Part shown: positions 22,811 to 33,116 of the stretch, piece by piece
How the letters are laid out: each line of letters begins with the position of its first letter
How positions within the stretch are numbered: the first letter of the stretch is position 1
Origin: Odiellus spinosus
Taxonomy: Eukaryota > Arthropoda > Arachnida > Opiliones > Phalangiidae
Assembly: GCA_963920705.1 (NCBI GenBank)
Contig: OY987234.1
Location: 4,971,851-5,035,850 of the forward strand
Length of the DNA: 64,000 bases
Reading direction: 5' to 3'
Notes under the pieces: model-generated
The model's database searches: none
Told to the model about the DNA's origin: nothing
Seen by the model: the letters and a program-made list of their open reading frames with translations, nothing else
Position numbers and translations under genes: made by a program

Positions 22811-23551
22811 CTTGGAGGAGAGAGTAGGATGGAGTGGAATTCTCTATAGGTTTAACACGAGAGGTATTTCCCATCTATGGAATTAAAAATTACCCAGAAT
22901 GCCTCGGGTTTTGGTTGGTTACAAACTGTATGTGGCACCTAGTTTTAGTAATGAGAAGTTATATATTTTCGAATTCGTTAGTCGCGTCTGCTCGAGTTTT
23001 GTGGTAAGCTAACCAAGGGCTACCGTTAACATTAAAATTTGAACTGGAGACTGTACTAGGTATTGTTAAAAAGGAGAATAATGGTTAAATACTGTTGTTA
23101 TTTGGAGTATTTTATTAAGATTTTTATTTTATTTAGATTTTTTTATTTAGATTTAATTCGATTTATTTATTTAGATTTAATTAGATTTTTTATTTAGATT
23201 TATTTTGATTTTTATTTAGATTTATTTATATAAATTGTTTATTTAGAATTTTTGTTTAGATCTATTTAGATTTTTTATTCAAATTTTTATTTTTATTTAG
23301 ATTTAATTTAAAAAACTATCGAGAATTCCATTTAGATTTGTTCCTCGGAGGAACTTCCATCGAGTACACCTACCCTCCTCCAAGCTCCAACGATATTCCC
23401 TACCCCACGTGACCTCTTAAATAAAATGATTAATTTTTCTACCAAGAGGTGGCAGCGCTTACTGTAACCAACCCCGGAAAGCATTTTGGGATTTTTACAC
23501 AGCATCAGATGGCCACCCACTTTTCCACTCCATCCTACTCTCTCCTCCAAG
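22811..23551. mobile_element. 741-bp element with CTTGGAGGAG ends
   Basis: The inverted termini of about 28 bp begin CTTGGAGGAGAGAGTAGGAT. They are flanked by GTTATTG at 22804-22810 and 23552-23558 (8 bp, GGTTATTG, if the end is drawn one base earlier). It interrupts M1 copy 3, so it is the youngest layer. No transposase ORF was found. Confidence 0.9.
23124..23310. repeat. ATTTAGATTT degenerate array
   Basis: About 12 imperfect repeats of a TTTTTATTTAGATTT word inside the 22811 element. Probably slippage-derived. Confidence 0.75.
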
Positions 23552-23794
23552 GTTATTGAATCGCGGCCCTCCCATATTCTTATGGAATCTGAATGGATTC
23601 TTGGTTGTATAGACTACAACAAAGATACGCGTGCAAAAAGTTGGCAATTATATAAAAAAAATAAAAGGTTAGAAATTGGGTAGTAGCTGAATCATTCAGG
23701 GAAAATCGTTATAAAAGGTCAGGGAAAAACCTGGAAAAGTCAGGGAATTTGAATCTGAAGAAACTGTGGCAAACCACAATTTAAAGAAGAAACG

Positions 23795-24002
23795 CAACTG
23801 CTGACTCGATTTGGGGCCTTGTAAAATTGATCTTGCGCTAAGTTTACAAATTTAACCACAAGAAATTGAAGTATATATATTACCATGGCTGTTTTTACAT
23901 TCACGCGTGACGTGGGTTTTACTTTTCATTTCAATCTGCGCCCGTAGAATAACCAAAGAAATAGGTTTACCCAATCAGGAAAAATTAACGAAATTGGTCC
24001 AA
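23795..24002. repeat. M6 dispersed repeat, copy 1
   Basis: Shares GACTCGATTTGGGGCCTTGT and TTCACGCGTGACGT with 46320-46480, and partly with 29085-29150 and 55548-55690. Termini unresolved. Confidence 0.65.
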
Positions 24003-24540
24003 AATGCTACAAATCGAAAGCTCTATTTTGTTGATAAAACATTAATAAAAGAGTCCTTTCCTACAGTTAAATATTTAATTACTCCAAAATTAAGGTTTAA
24101 AGTAGGCGGTTTATCCCGGCCCATCCCCTACTTAATTCAATCATCCCCCATTTGCTTCATGTAGAAAAGGGGATACCAGCCAATCAGAATTTTATTTAAG
24201 GAAAATCTTATATGATTTGTTAGATGGCGCCACAGTCTCCGAATTCTGTTGCTCGAATTGATATAGATGTTTATGGGAAATGTGGCGCCACCTTTTGACG
24301 GCTTGCCAGCTTGTATATATAATACTGAAATGAAAAGACGAGATTTGATTGGCTCGTATCCCCTTCTTTCCGAGCGAGATTAAAATTGGTGGTCGACCCG
24401 CAAGTTCAGATTTAAAATTACTTATTTATTCGCGATATAACTATTTTACGTACTTGTTTTTTTAAAGAACATTTTATAGTCTAAGAAATCTAAAAATTAG
24501 GTTATTTCGTAATACACACGATTTTCTTCAGTTTCCCTTT
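24003..24540. mobile_element. M3 family MITE, copy 3
   Basis: Diverged left end. Internal AGATGGCGCCACAGTCTCC and GATTTGATTGGCTCGTATCC are intact. Right end CAGTTTCCC before TTAA at 24537. Confidence 0.8.
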
Positions 24541-24544
24541 AACT

Positions 24545-25069
24545 CGTTGTAACTTTTGTCTCTTAAACAAAAGATCATGGAACAAAAATATATAAGGATA
24601 TAAAGACCTCGACTCGGGGTTAAAGTCGTCGGAGTTTTTTATTTCTCGTTCGTGACTTTTGTCTCGAATACATTATTCATTTAATTGTGATATCTACTGA
24701 AGCGAAAATAATAAAAAAGCAAGTCTTGGTTAGACCAAGCCTCTATTGTCTGGGCCGCCTTTTGAACCTAAAAATCCGAGCCCAAAGTTTGTAGTCTTGC
24801 TTCTGAAATAACGGAGTTTCTAATAATGGTAGTATTTTAATTTGGTAAATGAAATATTATTGAGTGGTTTGCAAAACAAATATAAACACTTATAATACAC
24901 ACAAAACAATTATTCAATAAGGAAACTTCGTAACTTTTCAAACAATTATTATAGACTGCCCCCGGGCTCTAGCCAAATGGGGGCGCCCAAGAAATCTGAT
25001 GATACCCAAATCCGAGCGTTTATTTTACTATAATTTGGGAAAGCTTGACGTTAGATATTAAATTTTGAA
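24545..25069. other. Unassigned intron sequence
   Basis: No exon, array or terminus recognised. Contains a GC-rich patch near 24955-25000. Confidence 0.4.
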
Positions 25070-25195
25070 ATGCGCTGTTGAAAGCCGAAATAATATAATT
25101 GGCCCGAACTTATATTAACTTTTATTCAAATTTTCCCAAATTTTAGAAATTCATTTAAACAACGAAAACGTGTCTAAAAATTGTTTGAAATTTCT
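25070..25195. mobile_element. M5 right-half fragment
   Basis: GCTGTTGAAAGCCGAAATAA followed by ATTGGCCCGAA, as in the right half of full M5 copies. The left half is missing. Confidence 0.65.
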
Positions 25196-25385
25196 ACTAA
25201 TTTATCTCAGAAATATTTAAATTTAAGTGTTTATTATTAAATTGTAGTTTTTTGATATTCCCCTATTGAACCTAATTTTTTAACTGCATTTGATCAGGAA
25301 TTTTGGATATCAATAAAATTTTAATAGGGAGTTTTATTAGTATGATATCATTCGAGAAAAAAATTGGGGAAAGCCTTACTATAAC

Positions 25386-25702
25386 CAAGAATCCATTCAG
25401 GTTCCATAAGAATATGGGAGAATAGCTTTAGCCTCTGGTACCATCCTCCCAAACTTTGTTACAAAAGTTCGTCTGCAATTTTCTCAACATTTGTACGCTT
25501 AGATCTTTTTTCGGTTGGCTCCATTTTTATTACCCAAAATATTATGTCAAGGTCGTTAGTGGCGCGGGTTAATAATATAATGTCAGGAGCGATTTACTTG
25601 AAAAATCGATTCGAAGCGGACGAACTTTTGCTACAAAGTTTGGGAGGATGGTTATTGAATCGCGGCCCTCCCATATTCTTATGGAACCTGAATGGAGTCT
25701 TG
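25386..25702 (+). mobile_element. M1 family MITE, copy 4
   Basis: Perfect 7-bp duplication CTATAAC (25379-25385 and 25703-25709). Full-length, with both distinct outer segments (AGCATAGCTTTAGCCTCTGG on the left, TTGAATCGCGGCCCTCC on the right). Confidence 0.94.
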
Positions 25703-26614
25703 CTATAACTAATCATTCCCGAAATTAGTGAAAAGATCTTAATTATTCTAAAATTGTCCCCAAAATTTATCTTTTTCGAAAAATCGTCACGTTTAGGGAG
25801 GAAAGATACGGTACTTAAATACTTTTTGTTTTGTTTATAAAACGGGGTAATTATTTGGGCTAGAATTAGAATAGTCTCTTTGTATGTAAACATCGGTCGG
25901 CCGTGAAATGTTTCCAGTCGTTATCTCCCACTATTTAGGCCGTCGTTTCAGAGAGAGATAGAGAGAGAGTTAACTTTGTGTGTCATATTGAATAATAGTG
26001 GATGGTTAACATACATGTAAAATGTTTCCCTTCTTCACGTATTGTTTGACACCCTGTTCTTTAAAAAAGGAATGAAAGGAGACCACGATTCCGAGTTCTC
26101 GATGGTATTTGGTGCGTTCATTATAATCGCCTGTTGCCTATGTAGTAAAATGCATTGTACACGGGGCTCGGCGTTTCGATAAGGTGGTGCAAAAATTAAA
26201 AAAACATCATCATTAAGAGATAATCGTACCCAAGTTGCGATAAAGAAATTAACATTTTCAAATGAAATGAAAGTCGTCAATATAACTGTTATCACGAGTA
26301 AATCATCCTGTATGATCTACTCGCGCTGTTATCACGAAACAAATCAGATAAATTTATCTATAAGGAATATATTTGTATTTATATAGCAGCATCTAGCCAT
26401 TTAAAGTTCGCTTATAAAGAATTTTACTTCAAATTTATCGATTGCCCACGATTAACCGCTTATTCCGGTTTATCAGTAGTTAATTACCAAACTCGTTTGG
26501 AGCGAGTTTTCTATTAAATTCCAGATCTGTTTGAAATATTTCAACGGCGCGATTAACAGAACATACTATAAATGCTGTTTCTAACACGTATTTGCGTATT
26601 TTGAAGACATTCAC

Positions 26615-26886
26615 AATAGCGTTTCTTAATCGGTTTGAAACGTTAAAATCAAACCGATATGGTCAGGAATCGATTTAAGCGTTACGTGTTCACGCATTAT
26701 CGTTATTTATCTCTATTTATTGTAGCTTCATCTATCGGTTGTTGAAACCGAATCGGTATGAAACTGCTTCCCTAGGCAGTTCCGAGAAATAGATTCAAAT
26801 CGATTCGAGAACAAACGGTTTATTGTTGACACATCTCTAGTGAAACGTTTTAAAATCGATTCCAAGGCCTAGTACGAACGCGGCTT
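26615..26886 (-). mobile_element. M9 family copy
   Basis: Contains TTGAAACCGAATCGGTAT, ACGTGTTCACGCATTATC and an end GCCTAGTACGAACGCGGCTT, matching the reverse of 61681-62160. The left boundary is approximate. Confidence 0.7.
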
Positions 26887-26924
26887 ATCTGAAACGAAGT
26901 TATCTGCCCTTGGTTTTGTAATCT

Positions 26925-27112
26925 AAAGCTACGTTCACACTACAGACTTTGAAACCGTTTTGAACCGTTTTGGAAAGGTCAAATGATAAAATTTTGGGGT
27001 CACCCTTGTAGATCTTTGATCAAGAAACAAAATTAAAATATTAAAAAGTTGATTTGAACATTCGAAACGGTTTGAAAACGGTTCCAAAGTGTCAAGTGTG
27101 AACGTAGCTTAA
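26925..27112. mobile_element. MITE with AAGCTACGTTCACACT ends
   Basis: Inverted termini AAGCTACGTTCACACT and AAGTGTGAACGTAGCTT, with matching inner arms (TTTGAAACCGTTTTGAA and complement). Its middle also appears inside the repeat at 62160-62285. Confidence 0.82.
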
Positions 27113-27119
27113 GAAACAT

Positions 27120-27490
27120 CCCCAGTGCAGGTCCCTAAAACCCCCTACTTTTTTTAGGTCCATAAACCACCATAAAATCGTGATTTGGTCCCTAAATCAC
27201 CATAAAATCGTGATTTTGGTCACTAAATTACCATATTTCTAGTAAATTAGGTTAAATGTGTATAATATCACGAAAAAATGTCATAAAATTAAAGTCAGCT
27301 TTGTGATAAAATGCTTTATCACAAAAAAAACCTACTTTAAAAGATCTCATTTTTTCTTAAATTGGTTCCTATTTGCTCCCTATTTGAAAAATTTTGGTTC
27401 CTATTTCACCCTATTTCTAGCCTGAAAAATCCCCCAGTTCCCTATATTTTTTTTTTTTTTAAGATTTTGGTGTGAACCCTGGCAGTATCA
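27120..27490. repeat. Phrase-repeat remnant (CCTAAA..ACCATAAAATCG)
   Basis: Several copies of a phrase such as CACCATAAAATCGTGATTT, then TTCCTATTT-type words, ending GGTGTGAACCCTGG. It resembles the M4/M19 style of terminal words. Not resolved into a complete element. Confidence 0.6.
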
Positions 27491-27504
27491 TTATTTAGAA
27501 TTGG

Positions 27505-27785
27505 CAAGGAGGATCAGAGAAGGAGAGGAAATGTGGGGACGGCGCGGTTCCTACTGCGTCCGCCTAAACTCCCACTCTGGGAGAACGGGGGTAGAGACGT
27601 TTCGTGGTAAAATGTTGTCACGTGGGTAAAACGAATCCTTTATGAGACGCGCTAGCTAGCGACCACGTGACAACAGTTTACCTCGAGAATTTCCTATCCC
27701 CCTTTTCCACCCGAGTGGGAGGTTGGCTCTTCTCTCTCTAACTCAACGCAGCCCCACATTTCATCTCCTTCTCTGATCCTCCTTG
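27505..27785. mobile_element. M13: 281-bp MITE with CAAGGAGGATCAG ends
   Basis: The inverted termini CAAGGAGGATCAGAGAAGGA and complement extend about 34 bp. The 7-bp flanks are GAATTGG (27498-27504) and GTATTGG (27786-27792), 6 of 7 matching. The interior is GC-richer and contains CACGTGACAAC and its complement. Confidence 0.85.
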
Positions 27786-28288
27786 GTATTGGTGGTCTAT
27801 TTTTGTTTTGGAATGTCGTATATGGGGGTCGTATTGCGCAATGTTGTTAACTATTCTCTTCTCGCGCGGAAAATGGTTCATTGGTTCCGTATAAGTTCCT
27901 CTAATTTACTGTCAAGAATATATTTTAAATACGCAACTATATCTAGTACGTTACGAAGGTTTTCTTTATTCTTTTCGGGTTCAGTAATCTCGAAATTGAA
28001 TTCAAAATCCCTCGTTCTGGCTCGTATTAACCGGATCGTAATTACGATCTTATCGTTAACGATGTAGACATAGTAATTGAAAGCGCGTGACTAATTTAGT
28101 CGAAAAACCTTAAAATTTACGCGCGAAAAAGTTTCAATATGAATAAGTTAGAAAAAAAGGGGTTATTTGACACTTCGTGGTACGCGATTAAACTTAATTA
28201 TACGTAATTTAAGTTTTCCCGTTCATAAATAGTTAATTCTACCTCGAATTAGCTTCAAGCGCGAATATAGGCTGAATTATTAACTTAA

Positions 28289-28787
28289 AGGGAAAATATA
28301 AGCTAAATTCGAACAGTTTTTGAATTTATTTTCGGAATCACCATTTCTAAAATTTTCTAAGCAATATTTAGACACGTTTTTGGTGTTTAAATTAATTTCT
28401 AAAGTTTGGTTAATTTGAATGCGAGTGAAGTATAAAATCGTGCCAATCATACTCTTTCGGCCTTCAATAGCGTTTGTAATGTCGTAATATATATAAAGAA
28501 TGGGCGGTCGTTTGATGTACAAGGTCTTGGACATCAAACGCGGGCCTATTTTCTTAATGTTAAGACTTATTACAAGCGCTATTGAAGACCGAAATAATAT
28601 GATTGGCCAGATTTGAAGCTTACTTACATTGAAACTTTACCGGTAAACTTTAGAAATTAATTTAAACGCCAAAAATGATATAGGCCTAATAGTTTTGGAA
28701 ATTCTGGAATGCGTTTTTTTTTTATGGCATCCGGTGATTCCGATGATAAATTCAAAAGCTGTTCCATTTTTAGCTCCAAGTTTCCCT
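28289..28787. mobile_element. M5 family MITE, copy 2
   Basis: TTAA on both sides (28285-28288 and 28788-28791). Termini AGGGAAAATATAAGCT and AGCTCCAAGTTTCCCT. The central hairpin includes CAAGGTCTTG. Confidence 0.85.
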
Positions 28788-29084
28788 TTAAGAGATAGAG
28801 CGAGCAAAGATTTCTATACTAGCTGTCGAAGTTCTCTATACGAATTTGATTATAATGATTAAGAAATTTAATTCGGGGCGAGCTTCTATGCTTGAAGTAA
28901 TTTCAACGGCACATTTTATAAGGAAAAATGTTTTTAAAGTGTGAATTGTATCATTGAATTGAATTGAATCGCGGTTTATTATCGTTAATCCATCGTTGTG
29001 GATAATTCTAGGTTGATTTCCCCTTACGAGTCATTCGTTTCAGGCAATCTACAAGCGTTAAAATCTGCACCCTTTTTTAAGAAG

Positions 29085-29150
29085 TTAAAATAGACGCGTA
29101 ACTTGACTCGATTTGGGCCTTGTCAAATTGATCTCTCGCCACTCCTGGGT
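29085..29150. repeat. M6 fragment
   Basis: GACTCGATTTGGGCCTTGTC followed by AAATTGATCTC, as in the other M6 copies. Only about 65 bp. Confidence 0.55.
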
Positions 29151-29253
29151 AGAAAAATGACAAAAAAATTGCCATGCCACCACTGTCAAAGACAAAAATG
29201 TTTACGTGAAAATGTCAGAGAGGGATTCTTTACTGTCAGAGGGACTAGCTAGA

Positions 29254-29690
29254 GGGGGAGCCAGACGTCAAATAATGGAGTAGGGATAATAAAGGGAGAA
29301 CCAGATCTAAAATCATGGGAGTGTGAATAATAAATGGAGAACCAGACGTAAAGTCATGGAGTAGGGATAATAAAGGGAGAGCCAGACGTCAAATCAAGGG
29401 TGTAGGGATAATAAAGGGAGAACCAGATCTAAAATCATGGGAGTGTGAATAATAAATGGAGAACCAGACGTAAAGTCATGGGAGTGTGAATAATAAAGGG
29501 AGAGCCAGATGTCAAATCATGGGAGTTTGAATAATAAAGGGAGAGCCAGACGTAAAATCATTGGAGTAGGGATAATAAAGGGTGATCCAGACGTCAAATC
29601 TTGGGATTAGGGATAATTAAAGGGGGAGCCAAACCTAAAATCATGGGAGTAGGGATAATTAAATAAGGAAGTGCCAGACGTCATCACGGT
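29254..29690. repeat. 43-bp minisatellite with higher-order pattern
   Basis: About ten units containing AATAAAGGGAGAGCCAGACG then TCAAATCATGGGAGTAGGGAT. Variants (AGATCTAAAATC, ACGTAAAGTC, ACGTCAAATC) recur in the same order over 29300-29490, suggesting duplication of multi-unit blocks. Confidence 0.9.
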
Positions 29691-29960
29691 GTGCAACGTT
29701 TATGTTAACTTTGGCCCGCGGTTTTAATTGCGAATTTATCTTTGGCCGCGAAAACAAGCTTTATCGACCATCTTGTTCTCTTAAATGGGCTTTTATATTT
29801 GAAAAAAATAACCTGTTTTTGGTTTTAATAATAAAATGGGGAATTCCTCTTAACATTGTCTCCTACAAGAGCGTGAGAAACATATATATTTTTATTAATA
29901 TTTTTTTTGCGCCGTATTGTTATCATTGTGTATAATGAAATTTCTTTACATTGTTCCGTG

Positions 29961-29999
<39 letters not shown>
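29961..29999 (+). repeat. Poly(A) tract, 39 bp
   Basis: Uninterrupted A run following TTGTTCCGTG. It could be a simple repeat or the tail of a retroposed sequence; no matching body or target duplication was identified. Confidence 0.85.
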
Positions 30000-30002
<3 letters not shown>

Positions 30003-30334
30003 TTGTTTCGAGAAATAAGTCCGCTTGAATCTTAAGTATATCCTGCTTTACCACATTTTTGATCACGACCCTCTATTTTCCCCCAAGGTTATCCTCGGTT
30101 CTCGTATTTAATTTCTATTCTGGTGTTTAAAAATCTTACGTACGGTTAAGCACGCTTGAAAGCGAGACAAACTAAACTCTACCCTTCAACTTTCACTTAT
30201 TAAATACAATTTCCCTAAACATTATATGAATATATTTAAATAGACAAATCCGTGTTGTTTCCTCGTACACCATTGAATGCGATATTTTGTTTTGCTATTT
30301 TAGCTAAACAACTATTTTTTTAAATAGAGAATGC

Positions 30335-30597
30335 AACTAGTGAAAGGACTAATTCACCAGTAAAAACATTTACAAATAAATATTAAACTAGAAATCAATT
30401 TAAAACTTACCCTGAAACTAGGCTTAGCTGGATTGACACGGAGATCCTTAATTTCTTCCCATTTAAGGGTCGGCGACCAATCGAATGTTATTGGAAATCT
30501 GTCCTAGATCTCGTCTTAACGACGGGCATTCGCTCATTGGTCTATGACCCTTCAATGCGAAGAAATTCAGGATCTCCATAAATCCAGCTAAGCCTAA
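30335..30597. mobile_element. M2 left and central part, fused to M5
   Basis: A diverged left end (AGAGAATGCAACTAGTG) and the full central inverted segment, stopping at AGCTAAGCCTAAAT. M5 sequence follows directly, so the right arm is lost. Confidence 0.75.
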
Positions 30598-31013
30598 ATA
30601 TTTTGCAAAACAAATTCTGAATCACCGTCCCAAAAAAAAGTATTATAGAATTTTCAAAATAATTAGACGCGTTTTGGTGTTTAAATATTTCTATAGGGTT
30701 TGGTAAAATTTCAATAAAAGTAAGTAAAATTCGTGCCAATATTATTTCAGCCTTCAACAGCGATTGTAATGTCCTAACATTATAAGAATAGACCGGCGTT
30801 TGACGACCAAGGTCTTGGGCATCAAGCGCCGGCATATTCTCTTAATGTAAGGACATTACAAGCGCTGTTGAAGGCTGATTATGGCTGGCCAGAATTTATA
30901 CTTGCCAAAAACGTGTCTAATAATGTTTTGAAAATTCTTGAATATTTTTACGGCATCCTGTGATTCCGAAAATAAATTCAAAAACTGTTCAATTTTTAGC
31001 TTCAAGTTTCCCT
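30598..31013. mobile_element. M5 family MITE, copy 3, left-truncated
   Basis: Lacks the usual left terminus, retains the central hairpin (CAAGGTCTTGGGCATCAA with complement), and ends AGCTTCAAGTTTCCC before TTAA (31014-31017). Confidence 0.8.
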
Positions 31014-31017
31014 TTAA

Positions 31018-31464
31018 ATTTTATACTGAAAAATACCCCTTTTATTTATTTAAAAATTTTGGATTTTGGGCTGGAAAAATAATACATTTAAGAAACACTA
31101 AATTCGGTTTGTACTTAATTAACCGTTTTGATCTTTGAAATTCATTTTAAGGTGTTTTTTTTTTAAGTGGTGGTTTTTTTTTTTTTTCGTGGGTAAAACC
31201 CTAGGATGGGATATTTGAATCGGAATCTCCGTGATTTCGGTGATACTACTATGTTCTAGCTGTCTTTTTAGCGTTGTACTTAATCCACAAATTCCTTCAT
31301 TGCCGTTAAAACCTTTTTTCCTTTTTTCAACTTTGACATCACTAAAAGAAAACGCTCGAATTTAAGTCACGTAACGCAATCGATATTTGAATCCATTTAT
31401 CAATGAGCCATGTCTCTGAAGCTAGAGCGACGAAATCAAAGTTAAGGCTATATAATACCTACAG
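31018..31464. other. Unassigned intron sequence
   Basis: AT-rich with poly(T) runs near 31155-31190. Nothing recognised. Confidence 0.4.
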
Positions 31465-31560
31465 TTACCTATATTTTCAATAATTTCCTATATTATCCCG
31501 TATTTCCATGAAAATCCTATAAAATCCTATATTTTTGGGTTAATAGACATTTTGGGAACA
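31465..31560. repeat. CCTATATTTTC word fragment
   Basis: Repeated TTACCTATATTTTC/TTTCCTATATT-like words, as in M4 and in 32620-32760 and 34200-34290. Confidence 0.6.
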
Positions 31561-31819
31561 AGAAATATCGTCATGCCTACAAAACTTGAATGTTTATGTC
31601 TTTGCTGGAGCCGAGGGGGCAAACACTCGCGAACTCAGGTGTACAAAAGTTTTAGCTTTTTGCACTATCAAATCTGAACTCAGAGTTCATAGGAGTTCGA
31701 ACTAAATGGACTGTCACAGCTGAACTCAGTGAACTCTGGTGTACAGCGAATTCAAGAGTGGCTGACCCCTCGGCTGGAGCATCCTAAAAGGGTGGGGAAT
31801 AGCTCAACCAAACTCTTAA

Positions 31820-32162
31820 AGGGAGAATTAAATCCAACAAGTGATTTTTTTTTAATCTATTCCTTATCGTTTAAATGGTCCTTATCCACCAGTAAAAACA
31901 TTTACAAACAAATATTAAGCTAGAAATAAATTTAAAACTTATCCAGGAAATAGGCGTAGCTTTCTCCTGCAGTGCATTCCCCATATAAGGGCCATAGATC
32001 AATGTCATTGGTCGATGACCATTCAATGGGAAGAATGGGAAGGTTTAAATTTATTTCTAGATTAATATTTGTTCATATTTTTTTTTTCTCTAGTGGATTA
32101 GGCCTATTTAAACCATAAGGAATCGATAAAAAAATCACTTGTAATTAGGTTGCATTCTCCCT
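31820..32162. mobile_element. M2 family MITE, short copy
   Basis: TTAA at 31816-31819 and 32163-32166. Both arms present; the central segment is reduced. Confidence 0.85.
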
Positions 32163-32619
32163 TTAAGGAATCGAAATTTATGCCTGTATTCGCTATGTTT
32201 TTGGTTATTTTTCTATCGCTAATCGCTGAAATTTTCTCTTAAATCGCTCTCATGAAAACGAGGATTAAGAGAGGAGGGAGACACGTGCCCTGACTTTCAC
32301 AATTTTGGATTTTCCCAAAACCAGAAAATTTCCCTTTTTTGGGGGGTCCTGTAACGATCATTTTAAAAAATTAGAGTACTCCACAATCGTACTTAAAGGC
32401 AGGGATGTTAATAAGGGAGAAAATTACCCCGGGGTCCCATGCTCTATATTAATTGGAGCCTGCAAAATCAATGTTTATGGGGGTAAACAGGAGGGAATTT
32501 GGTATCCTAGCCTTCACATAAATTTCCATTTTTTTTCGCTTGTGGTGTAAAATCGTTACATCGATTACGCAATTACGTATCTGATTACAGATACTTAATC
32601 TGCACAGTCAAAGCTATAT

Positions 32620-32900
32620 ATTGCAAATATATAGTAATTTTCCGATATTTTCACTGTGTTCCTATAATATCCTATAAAATGGATTGATTTCCTATATTTT
32701 CAATGTGTTCCTACAAGTTCCTATATAAATTCGATTGTTTTCTTATAATCTTTTTAAATATAATCAAGTAGAATGAGAAATAAGACAGTTTTAAACCTGA
32801 TATTATTGAGTGAAAATTCCTTTGAAAGCGTTATGTAATATTTGAAAATACATTTCCCTCTAATATCAATAGTAATTCTCCTATATTTCTAATTTAAATT
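32620..32900. repeat. CCTATATTTTC word fragment
   Basis: Repeated TTCCTATATTTTCAATGTG-like words, ending in CTCCTATATTTC near 32890. Related to M4 words; no termini found. Confidence 0.55.
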
Positions 32901-33028
32901 CTTCATCGATTGATGTTAATCTTTTTTCTATAGATATGGCGGGGGGGAAATGCACCATATTTCACATTTCGCTATCGTAATTATATATTCATATTCTAAC
33001 CATTTCTATTTAATATTTCTTTAACTAG

Positions 33029-33116
33029 GAGACGAAACTAGTCGGCGGAATGAAATCTCGTAGTAGATACCGAAGTAGATCTCTCTCGGCTTCATCAACA
33101 GACAGTTACAGCTCCG
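33029..33116 (+). CDS. Exon B: internal Ser/Arg-rich exon
   Basis: 88 bp with a good acceptor (TTTCTTTAACTAG) and a consensus donor, CTCCG followed by GTGAGTAC. Only one frame is open: 29 codons plus one base, entering in phase 0 and leaving in phase 1. The product includes SRSRYRSRSLSASSTDSYSS, a low-complexity basic then Ser-rich stretch of the kind seen in phosphorylated linkers. The other two frames contain TAG. The entry phase matches exon A, so A and B join cleanly (Thr-Glu at the junction). Too short to assign a family. Good splice sites and phase compatibility make a real exon likely, although the 20-kb intron is unverified. Confidence 0.65.

Larger units (their letters stand above)
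22540..23603 (+). mobile_element. M1 family MITE, copy 3, interrupted
   Basis: Perfect 7-bp duplication GTTGTAT at 22533-22539 and 23604-23610. The M1 halves are 22540-22810 and 23552-23603, separated by the 741-bp insertion. Inserted inside M19. Confidence 0.92.
22333..23775. mobile_element. M19 element, outermost of a three-level nest
   Basis: Starts CAGGGTTGCCACAGGTCAGG and ends near CTGTGGCAAACC, an imperfect complement. Both ends carry GTCAGGGAA phrase repeats. M1 copy 3 is inserted at 22540 and is itself interrupted at 22811. Confidence 0.75.

Noticed and set aside
29961..29999. Poly(A) as proof of a retroposon
   Set aside because: No element body, second copy or target duplication identified; may be a simple A run.
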